Below, piece after piece: positions 1 through 7,861 of a stretch of DNA of 64,000 nt. Under the pieces are notes generated by a model, which saw only the letters and a program-made list of their open reading frames with translations, was not told the origin of the DNA and searched no databases. A program made the position numbers and the translations under genes. Within the stretch, counting starts at the first letter, position 1. Every line of letters starts with the position of its first letter. Origin of the DNA: an uncultured Algibacter sp. (lineage in GTDB: Bacteria > Bacteroidota > Bacteroidia > Flavobacteriales > Flavobacteriaceae); NCBI RefSeq assembly GCF_947490405.1, contig NZ_CANLGU010000009.1, positions 19,482 to 83,481 on the forward strand, in the 5' to 3' direction.

Positions 1-914
1 CCTGTATTAGATGTATGATCGTTACATGTACTGTTTTGCACTATAACCTTAAAGGTAGGCTCTATTCCTCCTACAGGAACAGGTTTAGTAATACTTCTAG
101 ATACACCAGCTTCATTTGTTGTTGTTAATGTAACATTATAAGTTCCAGCTACTGCATATGTATGTGAAGGACTAGTTTCGGTTGATGTATTACCATCTCC
201 AAAATCCCAACTATGAGATACTGCTAAAATTGAAGCATCTGTAAACTGTACATCTAGTGAAGACACATCAAATGTAAAATCTGGAACGGTTGATAATACC
301 AAACCTTCAATATTTTTAGTAACTGAAACTCCAACTCCCAAATAGTTTGTTGCTATAAGTGTTACTGTAAAAGTTTCTGCAGTTATATATGAGTGTATCG
401 GACTAAAATTTGAATCGGTTCCTGCGTCTTCAGCATCCCACTCTACTGTGTTACCATCTCCAAAATCCCAAACTAAAGTTTTAGCTCCTGTTGTAAGGTT
501 TTCGAATGTTACCTGAGAATCTATTGCACCAAAGTTGAAGTCAACAAAAATAGGTGATACATTTTCAATAGCTTCAGCTGTTAAACCATCAGAGCTTGTA
601 GTAGTCAGCTTTACTGCATACAAACCTCCTGTAGCGTAAGTATAATCTGGATTGGCTTCGGTTGAGGTATTTCCATCACCAAAATCCCAAAAGTATGAAG
701 TTGCGTCTGTGGAATAACTTCTAAATACAATTGTTAAATTATCACTTGCACTAGTACTTGTTGTAAATAGAGTATTGGGCTGTATATTATTTACATTTCC
801 TGTTGGCGGAACAAACTCTTCGGAACCACTATCATAACATGATATTAGCCCCAGAAACATAGGCAGTATCAAAAAAACACCTATGTTGTATTTCTTAATT
901 ATTTTACAAATCAT
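1..914 (-). CDS. PKD-repeat lipoprotein of the alginate locus (partial, runs off left edge)
   Basis: Open frame of at least 304 residues that continues past the left edge, so the C-terminus is missing. The N-terminus is a lipoprotein signal: a hydrophobic run ending in L-I-S-C, with the lipidated Cys at residue 26. Three PKD repeats are visible through their WDFGDG motifs at about residues 76, 149 and 236. PKD domains are all-beta, Ig-like modules common in outer-surface glycan-binding proteins. The gene follows the other PKD lipoprotein by 25 bases and is the last visible gene of the SusC/SusD unit. A surface glycan-binding role (SGBP-like) in alginate capture is inferred from position. A catalytic domain could lie in the missing part, so the real product may be an enzyme with N-terminal PKD modules. 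Confidence 0.8.
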   Translation of the reverse strand, partial: MICKIIKKYNIGVFLILPMFLGLISCYDSGSEEFVPPTGNVNNIQPNTLFTTSTSASDNLTIVFRSYSTDATSYFWDFGDGNTSTEANPDYTYATGGLYAVKLTTTSSDGLTAEAIENVSPIFVDFNFGAIDSQVTFENLTTGAKTLVWDFGDGNTVEWDAEDAGTDSNFSPIHSYITAETFTVTLIATNYLGVGVSVTKNIEGLVLSTVPDFTFDVSSLDVQFTDASILAVSHSWDFGDGNTSTETSPSHTYAVAGTYNVTLTTTNEAGVSRSITKPVPVGGIEPTFKVIVQNSTCNDHTSNT

Positions 915-939
915 AATATTTTGTTTTTAAAAATCTTAT

Positions 940-2178
940 TTATTGTTTTACTAAAATCTCGAAAGAATCTAATCTACTTTCATCCCCTGAATTAGTTACA
1001 AAAATGATTACAGACTCGTTTTCACCCGCTTCAAAAGAAAGTGCATGTTGTCTCCATATATTATCAACCCTATCTATATTATTATCTGTTCTAGAAGCAA
1101 TAATATTGTCTTCTAGCAAAGATTCAGTATAATTTGATGTTGATGGTTTCAAAATTGAAACTTTAAGTTCTGCAAATTGGGTAACTTCAAAAGCTGAATG
1201 ATATGTTAGAACATATTCTGCTCCAGGTGTTACTTCTATTTCTTGGTAAGCTACTCTAGCTCCACCTGCAGGAAACTTAGCGGCTTGTCTTCCATCTGGC
1301 AAATTAGGAGGATCTACTGGATTAGTATCTGTATTAATTTGTATTACTGTAGTACCTCCACCTAATGGGCTCCATGCACTATTACTTGGTACCCGCCATG
1401 AATCCCTACCATCTCCTGTTCCGTCAGGTAAACTATTATCCTCAAAACTTGGCTCTCCAATTTCAGGAACTGGAATAGTCGGTACTGCTTCAACTATAGT
1501 AAGATTTTCATCTATAATATTACTCCAACCATTGTTATCAGTTACTGTCAAAGCAATTTTGTATGTACCCGGACCAGGGAAAGCAACAATTACATTTTGA
1601 TCATTAATTGTACCTACTGGTAAATTAGAAATTTGACTTTCCAAATCTGCTATACTTTCTATAGTATCATTTGTTAAGGCTCCTTTTACAGATTCTAAAG
1701 CACTTTCTAAAGCATTAATCTCAGCTAAAATTGCATCTATCTTTACTTGATCAGTTTCACAAGGTAACTTTAGTTCAAGCTCTTCGATGTCCTCTTCTAT
1801 AGTTATAACGTCTACATTTAAAGCCTGTATAGAAGCCATCAATCGTGTTCTTTCACTATTTATATAATCTACTTCAACTGGTATTTCCTGTTCTTGTTCA
1901 GTATTTGGGTTCACAACTTCTGTAACTTCCCATTCATACTGTGTTCCGTTCACAGATAAGTTAGTTCCCGCTTCGAAATAAATTTCATAATCAGCAAATA
2001 TTAAAACTTCGTCACAGGTGAATTGCGATACAGTAATTTCTTCAAAATTAAATGAAGGTGTTGGACCTGTAAGATCCATTAAATCTCCTTCACCAGGCAA
2101 ATCGTCATTTAAACATGAACTTAAGAATACAAATGTTCCTAAGATCATACATTTTAAATTAAACAAATATTTTCTCAT
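940..2178 (-). CDS. PKD-type lipoprotein with helical insert and C-terminal carbohydrate-binding-like domain
   Basis: Probable surface glycan-binding lipoprotein of about 412 residues. The chosen start gives MRKYLF and a signal ending in L-S-S-C (Cys22). Longer in-frame starts exist up to 2223, but they would run back into susD and spoil the signal peptide. Residues about 40-100 and 190-230 look like the two halves of one PKD-like domain. Between them, about residues 104-188 are rich in E, L, I and K with heptad-like spacing, which suggests an inserted helical hairpin or coiled coil. Residues about 238-412 form a beta-rich domain beginning GEPSFEDNSLPDG that resembles carbohydrate-binding modules. 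The gene lies 16 bases after susD, as expected for an SGBP. Binding of alginate is inference. Confidence 0.82.
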   Translation of the reverse strand: MRKYLFNLKCMILGTFVFLSSCLNDDLPGEGDLMDLTGPTPSFNFEEITVSQFTCDEVLIFADYEIYFEAGTNLSVNGTQYEWEVTEVVNPNTEQEQEIPVEVDYINSERTRLMASIQALNVDVITIEEDIEELELKLPCETDQVKIDAILAEINALESALESVKGALTNDTIESIADLESQISNLPVGTINDQNVIVAFPGPGTYKIALTVTDNNGWSNIIDENLTIVEAVPTIPVPEIGEPSFEDNSLPDGTGDGRDSWRVPSNSAWSPLGGGTTVIQINTDTNPVDPPNLPDGRQAAKFPAGGARVAYQEIEVTPGAEYVLTYHSAFEVTQFAELKVSILKPSTSNYTESLLEDNIIASRTDNNIDRVDNIWRQHALSFEAGENESVIIFVTNSGDESRLDSFEILVKQ

Positions 2179-2194
2179 CGTTACAATTTTTAAT

Positions 2195-3796
2195 TTAGTA
2201 TCCATTATTTTGTCTATAAACACCTGGTAAGTTATCTAATTCTCTTTGTGGAATAGGAAGATAGATTTTATCGCTCGTGTACAAGAATCCATTTCTATCA
2301 GAGTGCGCACCTAAGAAATTATCTGCCTCATTAAATCTTATTAAATCATATAGACGTTGATTTTCAAACGTAAACTCCATCCTGCGTTCCTCCAATAATT
2401 GTTGCTTTGTTAAATTAACAACTTCTTCTAGTCCTGCTCTTAACCTTACCTGATTGAATGCTTCAATTGCTCTAGTGTCGGTAGTGGAATCTCCTCCAGC
2501 TAATATAGCTTCGGCGTATAATAATAATACATCTGCATACCTTAAAACAATCCAATCATTCCCATTAGCTTCACCAGAAGATGGATATTTTGAATTGAAT
2601 GTGTCATTTAAAAGATCATCTGCGATAACTGTAATACTCCGAAAGGTCCCATCAAACCTAACAGGTTGGAGTTCTGGAGTCATTAAAGATAAAAGATCTA
2701 AGGTTGCAACATTTACACCATTGGACGGACCGCTAGCTGTCATTGCATTACTAAACCCTTCAGCATCAGTTTCGACTTGATCATCTAAACCACTTTGACT
2801 ACTTACAACGTTATCTGTATTAATTGCTTCATAAGAAATAGAGAAAATAATCTCTTCATGAAGTTCTAAACCTTCGTTATTTGTAAACGACCCATCTAAT
2901 CTTAAATTATCAGATGAAAACTCTCCAATGAACTCATTACCAAAAACCTTAGCATAAGTAATGGCCTGATTTGCTCTATATTCTTCTGTGGTAAGAATAT
3001 TTATAGTAGGATCTGTTGGATCTGCATCGAATAAAAAATTCTCTGATTCATCTCTATCGATGGTTAACAAATCGTATCCGAATGCCCCATTATTTTCTAC
3101 CACTGAGGCTAATAACAATTCAGCTTCAGCATAATTAGGGTTAGGTTGACTTAGAAAAGTTTTAGCTAATAAACATATAGCTGCGCCTTCTGAAGGTCGA
3201 TACCTATTTTGAGGAGCTCCGTTTAAAAAAGCTATTGATGTTCTAAAGTCTTCAATAATTCTCTCATAAACCTGTGATGGTGGTAATTGAGGAAAGTTCT
3301 CGGCTTCATCTGAATTAATATCTAGTACTTCATCTAGATATGGTACATTTTGATAAGCTCTTACCAAATTAAAGTGACACAATGCTCTGAAGAAGTATGC
3401 TTCACCGATAGTATATTGAAATTCTTCTGGTGCTAAAAAACGATTTTCTATAATTGTATTTGCTCTAAAAATAGTTGCATAGTTGTTAGACCAATATGTT
3501 GCTGCATCACCATTGTTAGCATCCATATTATAAGCATCAACATCAGGATAAACACCGTTTTGAGCATTAGCTCTACTATTATCAGACCTTAACTCAATCA
3601 ACAAAAATTCATTTGCTGGAATTTTCTGATAGCTATCTATAACTCCAATTGCTAATAACTCAAATCCATCAGCAGTTTGTAATAATTCCTCAAGAGAAAA
3701 TGCATTTGGGTTATCTAAATCTAACTCTTCTTCACAACTAGTAAGAAAAGCAACCATAATTAGGCATACTTTTATGTATTTAAATGTCTTTTTCAT
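2195..3796 (-). CDS. susD: SusD/RagB family glycan-binding outer-membrane lipoprotein
   Basis: Surface lipoprotein that sits as a lid on the SusC channel and binds oligosaccharide. The 533 residues fit the family. The signal peptide ends F-L-T-S-C and is followed by E-E-E-L-D, an acidic stretch typical of surface-exported flavobacterial lipoproteins. The SusD tetratricopeptide-like helical core is recognisable (for example AYFFRALCHFNLVRAY near residue 135), and so is the family C-terminus with RRMEFTFENQRLYDLIRF and an ending of LPGVYRQNNGY type. It starts 6 bases after susC, so the two are cotranscribed and presumably act as one SusCD importer. Alginate oligomers as ligand are inferred from the neighbouring alginate lyases. 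Confidence 0.95.
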   Translation of the reverse strand: MKKTFKYIKVCLIMVAFLTSCEEELDLDNPNAFSLEELLQTADGFELLAIGVIDSYQKIPANEFLLIELRSDNSRANAQNGVYPDVDAYNMDANNGDAATYWSNNYATIFRANTIIENRFLAPEEFQYTIGEAYFFRALCHFNLVRAYQNVPYLDEVLDINSDEAENFPQLPPSQVYERIIEDFRTSIAFLNGAPQNRYRPSEGAAICLLAKTFLSQPNPNYAEAELLLASVVENNGAFGYDLLTIDRDESENFLFDADPTDPTINILTTEEYRANQAITYAKVFGNEFIGEFSSDNLRLDGSFTNNEGLELHEEIIFSISYEAINTDNVVSSQSGLDDQVETDAEGFSNAMTASGPSNGVNVATLDLLSLMTPELQPVRFDGTFRSITVIADDLLNDTFNSKYPSSGEANGNDWIVLRYADVLLLYAEAILAGGDSTTDTRAIEAFNQVRLRAGLEEVVNLTKQQLLEERRMEFTFENQRLYDLIRFNEADNFLGAHSDRNGFLYTSDKIYLPIPQRELDNLPGVYRQNNGY

Positions 3797-3802
3797 AGTT
3801 AA

Positions 3803-6800
3803 TTAAAATTGAAAGTTAATACCAGCTGATATAGTTCTTACCACAGGCCCGTCTCCTCTTTGGTAACCTGCTGTTAAAGGTGTATTTGCATTACTTGATG
3901 TTTGTCCTGCAGCTTCTGGGTTAAATCCTTGGTATCCTTTTGCTGTCCAATACAACAAATTATTTCCTGTTAAATATATTCTCAATCTATCAAAATTTAG
4001 TTTGTTAGTTAATCTCTCTGGAATAGTATAGCCTATAGTAATGTTTCTTAATGTTACAAAAGAAGCATCTTGTATGTGCGCACTAGTAAATCTTCTTGCA
4101 ACAACCTTATCTCGTTCTACTTCAGGTAGTGCTGTAGCTTGGACAGCTCCTTCACTTGCAAAAAGTAATTGATCTAAATCTGCCACCCTAACTTCTCCAC
4201 CATGAGACCCTTGGAACTGAAAAGTGAAATCTAAGTTTTTATATGAGATATCGGAATTGAATCCCCAAGTGAAATCTGGATAAGGACTACCTATTTCCGT
4301 TCTATCATCTGCATCTATAATACCATCTCCATTTAAATCTTTTACATATACTTCAGCAAAATCATTATTAAATCTATTGAATGGGTTTTCGATAAAATCT
4401 ATATCAATTTCCCTATCAAAAACATAACCATAGAATGATGTAATAGGCAAACCTATTCCAGCAATAAACTCTGTAGGTCTACTTTCTTGATCTATTCTAG
4501 ATATTATTTGTTCATTTCCTCCTAAATCTAATACTTCATTTCTATTTAAGCCAAATTGACCAGAGGCTCTCCAGCTAAAATTCTCATTGGTCCAAATTCT
4601 AGAACTTAAAGCAAGTTCAACACCTTGGTTCCTTACTTTTCCTATATTTTGCAAAAATGTATCAACACCATAAGTTGCAGAAACTGGAGCAGAAAGTATT
4701 AAATCTTCACTAGTCCTTGTATAGTAATCGGCAGTCAAGCTAAATAGATTTCTTCCGAAAGTTATATCCAGACCAGGGTTAAACTCAACTAATTTCTCCC
4801 AACCTAAATTTGAATTTGATAACGCAGTATTTTTAACACCCGATTCTCCATTAGCACTTATTACAGCATAGGTTTCTTCAAATCTATATAAGGAATCAAA
4901 TATGTTATTTGAAATTTGATTAGAACCTGAAATACCATAACTAGCTCTTAACTTAAGAAAGGTAATAACATCACTTGAGGCTAAGAACTCTTCACTTGAC
5001 ACATTCCACCCAACAGATGCAGCTGGAAAAAATCCAAATCTGGTATTAGAGCCAAACCTAGTACTACCATCTGTACGTGCTGAAATTTGCACCAAGTACT
5101 TTTCATCATAGTTATAGTCTAACCTACCAAAATAAGAAACTAATTTATCCGATCCGTTTTGTGTAAATGTTGTACCGCCGTCTGCTAGTGCAATGTTGTT
5201 GTTAAAATCATTAGAATAAACACCAAAAGCTTCTGATTCTTGTCTAGAAAAGTCTCTATTAGTGAATTCAAAACCTAGAATAGTATTAAAGTTATGGTTG
5301 CCAAAACCTCTCTTGTATCTTAAAACAGATTCAAAAACATACTGATTTACCTCATCTCTTCTTTCTAAACGAAACGCCTCATCGCCGAAGTTTACAATGT
5401 TTTCATTTCCAAAAACAAAATCCGCGTTATTATTCTTAGTATGTCTAAAAACACCCGAAACAGTCTGCTTAAAGTTAAGACCTTTGGCTAATTTAAAATC
5501 TATATAGGCAGAAGCATTTAAACTAAACCTTCGTTTTATTCTTGATCTTTCAAAATAAGGTACCAGTGGACCAACATTTCTAGTTAGACCTAATGTTAAC
5601 TGCCCTGGCAAACCTTGTTGGGTATTAACTACTGGAAGCCCAGTGGCTGGATCTATTAAAAGGCTTCGAGGATTATCTTGATCTTGAAAAAATACTCTAT
5701 CAAAAAGTCTGGAAAACCCATAACTACCAACTTCAAGATTTTCGTATTGAGTTCCTGCAGTACTTAGTTCTCCTCCTGCATCTCTGTATGCATTAAAAAT
5801 ATCTAGATGCTCTTGATTTAAGCGAAGTGGTATAGCACCGTATTGTCTTAACGCATCAGTAAATCTAGCAGGTAACCTGTCTTGATCATTATAACTAGCA
5901 CGCAGGTTAACTCCTGCTTTTATCTTTTCGTTTTTAGACTTAGTATCTATCTTTAAATTAGCATTATATTTTTTAAAATTATCAGCTAAAGCAATCCCTT
6001 CATCCTCAAGATATGCCACAGATGCAGAATATTTTGTGAGCTTAGATCCCCCTCTTGCCCCAAATGAATGACTTGTTATGTTACCACCAGGTAAAATTTC
6101 TTTCTGTAAGTCTAATTCACCTCCACTTAAAGATGATAAGTAATCCCAAGCTTCTAATTCAGCATATGCTTGATTGTACCTAAGATTAACTCTATCAAAA
6201 TTTACAGGATCTACAATACCATCAACAGCACTTTGTAAACCGTCCAAACGAGACCTCTCTTCAGCAACTGAAAATGTAAAATTCTCATTGTCGGTTGCAA
6301 ATTTATAACCTGTAAATGTATTATAAGAAAACCTTGTTTTTCCCTCTACCCCCTGTTTGAGCGTAACCAAAATAACGCCATTTGCTCCACGAGACCCATA
6401 AATAGCCACTGAAGAAGCATCTTTTAAAACACTTATCGATTCAATATTATTGTTATCAATAGAAGATAAAATATCTGCATCAGTTCCTAACACAACCCCA
6501 TCAACGACAATTAATGGTGAAGAGGAACCTGTTATTGAACCAGGACCTCTAAGTGTTATTTTTGGATCGCCCCCTGCTTCAGACGCTACAGTTTGTATTC
6601 TTAAACCCGCAACTCTACCTTGAAGTGCATCTTCAACACGAGCAACCGCAATGTCTTGAATCTCTTTAGAGTCAATCTTTGTTAGTGCACTTGTTACATT
6701 CTTTTGTTTTTGCTCTCCGTATGCTACAACTACGATTTCATCTAGTTCGCTTAAATCTTGCAAAAGCATCACATTAATAGATGTTTGATCTCCAACAATT

Positions 6801-7051
6801 ACTGTTTGAGACTTAAACCCAATATAGGAGAATTGCAAAACATCTCCTTTGTTAACTTTAATTTCATAACTACCGTCAAAATTAGTAATTACTCCCTTCG
6901 TTGTATTTAGCACAACCACATTAACACCAGGAATAGGAAGGTTATCATCTGCTGAAACAACAGAACCTTTTATGGTAATCCCGCTTTGAGCAAACAAAAC
7001 AATATTAGAAAATAATATTACGATTAGAGTTAGCTTAAATTTTAAATTCAT
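3803..7051 (-). CDS. susC: SusC/RagA family TonB-dependent outer-membrane transporter
   Basis: Outer-membrane import channel of 1082 residues for oligosaccharides, energised by TonB/ExbBD. In order: a signal peptide (residues 1-21, ending LFAQ), a carboxypeptidase-regulatory-like beta domain (about 24-100), the SusC-specific region with DEIVVVAYG, a plug domain (about 115-235, including PLIVVDGV and YGSRGANGVILVT), then a long beta-barrel ending in the aromatic terminus INFQF. It is the first gene of the susC-susD-PKD-PKD unit. A gap of 419 bases lies upstream and holds a predicted promoter-operator and a structured leader. Uptake of alginate oligosaccharides is inferred from the PL6, PL7 and PL17 genes upstream. 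The family assignment itself is clear. Confidence 0.96.
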   Translation of the reverse strand: MNLKFKLTLIVILFSNIVLFAQSGITIKGSVVSADDNLPIPGVNVVVLNTTKGVITNFDGSYEIKVNKGDVLQFSYIGFKSQTVIVGDQTSINVMLLQDLSELDEIVVVAYGEQKQKNVTSALTKIDSKEIQDIAVARVEDALQGRVAGLRIQTVASEAGGDPKITLRGPGSITGSSSPLIVVDGVVLGTDADILSSIDNNNIESISVLKDASSVAIYGSRGANGVILVTLKQGVEGKTRFSYNTFTGYKFATDNENFTFSVAEERSRLDGLQSAVDGIVDPVNFDRVNLRYNQAYAELEAWDYLSSLSGGELDLQKEILPGGNITSHSFGARGGSKLTKYSASVAYLEDEGIALADNFKKYNANLKIDTKSKNEKIKAGVNLRASYNDQDRLPARFTDALRQYGAIPLRLNQEHLDIFNAYRDAGGELSTAGTQYENLEVGSYGFSRLFDRVFFQDQDNPRSLLIDPATGLPVVNTQQGLPGQLTLGLTRNVGPLVPYFERSRIKRRFSLNASAYIDFKLAKGLNFKQTVSGVFRHTKNNNADFVFGNENIVNFGDEAFRLERRDEVNQYVFESVLRYKRGFGNHNFNTILGFEFTNRDFSRQESEAFGVYSNDFNNNIALADGGTTFTQNGSDKLVSYFGRLDYNYDEKYLVQISARTDGSTRFGSNTRFGFFPAASVGWNVSSEEFLASSDVITFLKLRASYGISGSNQISNNIFDSLYRFEETYAVISANGESGVKNTALSNSNLGWEKLVEFNPGLDITFGRNLFSLTADYYTRTSEDLILSAPVSATYGVDTFLQNIGKVRNQGVELALSSRIWTNENFSWRASGQFGLNRNEVLDLGGNEQIISRIDQESRPTEFIAGIGLPITSFYGYVFDREIDIDFIENPFNRFNNDFAEVYVKDLNGDGIIDADDRTEIGSPYPDFTWGFNSDISYKNLDFTFQFQGSHGGEVRVADLDQLLFASEGAVQATALPEVERDKVVARRFTSAHIQDASFVTLRNITIGYTIPERLTNKLNFDRLRIYLTGNNLLYWTAKGYQGFNPEAAGQTSSNANTPLTAGYQRGDGPVVRTISAGINFQF

Positions 7052-7161
7052 AATCCGTTTTTTTATATAAAATCAATACGTATTTTTTTATTCACATTAA
7101 TTGAGTTAGTGAATCAAATTATATAAACTCCAAATCCAACATTTTTTTTTGTAATTTTGTT

Positions 7162-7203
7162 AAATACGATGGTATTTATATTACTATAAATACAGTTGTA
7201 TTT
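7162..7203. repeat. 42-bp interrupted dyad upstream of susC
   Basis: Two nested inverted pairs share one centre at 7182.5. The outer pair is AAATAC (7162-7167) with GTATTT (7198-7203). The inner pair is GTATTTATA (7172-7180) with TATAAATAC (7185-7193). The spacers are not symmetric. The site lies 111-152 bases upstream of the susC start. It is either a second protein-binding site or an RNA hairpin in the leader or in the candidate antisense RNA. Confidence 0.6.
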
Positions 7204-7267
7204 TACTTCCCTCCTAAAAGAAGTAAATGAATTTTAAAAGGATAGGCGTGCACCTGTCCTTTTTTTA
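7166..7267 (+). ncRNA. Candidate antisense small RNA in the susC leader
   Basis: On the plus strand, TAATTTTG at 7152-7159 matches the Bacteroidota -7 box (TAnnTTTG). About 100 nt further, a hairpin (AAAAGGATAGG, loop CGTGCA, CCTGTCCTTTT, 7236-7263) is followed by an unbroken T run to 7267, a textbook intrinsic terminator. No plus-strand gene lies here for it to terminate. The RNA so defined would be fully antisense to the susC leader. Antisense RNAs of this kind (DonS-type) are known beside susC genes in Bacteroides. A convincing -33 TTTG is missing, so this is a hypothesis. Confidence 0.3.
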
Positions 7268-7346
7268 TAAAATCCTTTTAGATATTTTAAATTGCTGTGA
7301 AGTGTTATACATTTTAGTTTAAATTGTTTAATTTTTGGTTAACATA

Positions 7347-7402
7347 AAATTGGTTAACCAGATTGGTTATCCAAATATATATTATTTTTTTGTTATAACC
7401 AA
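7347..7402 (-). promoter_or_regulatory. Promoter and operator of alginate unit C (susC)
   Basis: On the minus strand, TTG at 7402-7400 is followed after 20 nt by TATATTTG (7379-7372), a match to the Bacteroidota -33/-7 consensus. The -7 box runs straight into TTGGATAACCAATCTGGTT and then AACCAATTT (7374-7347), almost identical to the sites at 13854-13881 and 18803-18830. A further TTGGTTAAC half-site lies at 7335-7343. The palindromic core TGGTTAACCA is at 7351-7360. Placement over the start point suggests repression. Confidence 0.7.
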
Positions 7403-7470
7403 TTAAATTTGAGTTTTAATACTGATATCTAATAAAACCACAAGAAGCCAGAGTTAGATTGCTTACTCTA

Positions 7471-7845
7471 TTACTTTTTATCCCCAAAATAAGAGACTCC
7501 ACCACCACTGAGGAAATCCTCCCTTACCGGACTAAATGTATCAATCAGCATACCTTCTTCCAAGCAAACTGCACTATGTAATAAATTAGGTTCTATGTAA
7601 ACACCATCTCCAGCCTCAACTATTTGCTTTTCGCCATCAATCTCAAATTCAAATTTACCAGAAACACAATACGTAGCTTGGGTATGAAAATGTTGATGTG
7701 GAGATCCTAACGCGCCCTTATCAAATTTCACTTTTACCATCATGATTTGATTATCATAACCTAAAAATTTTCTTGATACACCTCCACCAAGTTCTTCCCA
7801 TTCCATGTTCTTTGTGATGACATACTTTTCACTAAATCGTTTCAT
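7471..7845 (-). CDS. kdgF: KdgF-like cupin (unsaturated uronate linearisation)
   Basis: Small single-domain cupin of 124 residues. KdgF proteins convert the cyclic 4,5-unsaturated uronate left by alginate or pectin lyases into the open keto form (DEH from alginate), speeding catabolism. The metal-binding cupin motif is visible as H50-Q-H52-F-H54-T-Q56, followed by GKFEFEIDGE, and the second cupin motif has His90 (PNLLHS). There is no signal peptide, so it should act in the cytoplasm. It is the last gene of unit B, 16 bases after the PL17 gene that would make its substrate. That context strongly supports the KdgF role over a generic cupin. Confidence 0.85.
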   Translation of the reverse strand: MKRFSEKYVITKNMEWEELGGGVSRKFLGYDNQIMMVKVKFDKGALGSPHQHFHTQATYCVSGKFEFEIDGEKQIVEAGDGVYIEPNLLHSAVCLEEGMLIDTFSPVREDFLSGGGVSYFGDKK

Positions 7846-7861
7846 AATATTTTAATTTGTT

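Larger units (their letters stand above)
7052..7371 (-). promoter_or_regulatory. Long structured 5' leader of susC
   Basis: If transcription starts about 7 nt after the predicted -7 box at 7372-7379, susC has an untranslated leader of roughly 310 nt, much longer than in the two sister units. Three inverted repeats lie in it. They are 7236-7246 with 7253-7263 (11 bp with one G-T pair), 7202-7209 with 7220-7227 (8 bp perfect), and an interrupted 42-bp dyad at 7162-7203. No open frame of note is present. A regulatory leader is inferred from this structure. Confidence 0.5.

Noticed and set aside
2454..2780. Plus-strand open frame of 108 codons opposite susD
   Set aside because: Shadow of the strongly supported susD frame; low-complexity composition and no start signal.
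7110..7130. TATAATTTG on the minus strand as a second susC promoter
   Set aside because: Spacing inside the box is one base off TAnnTTTG and no TTG lies at the right distance upstream.
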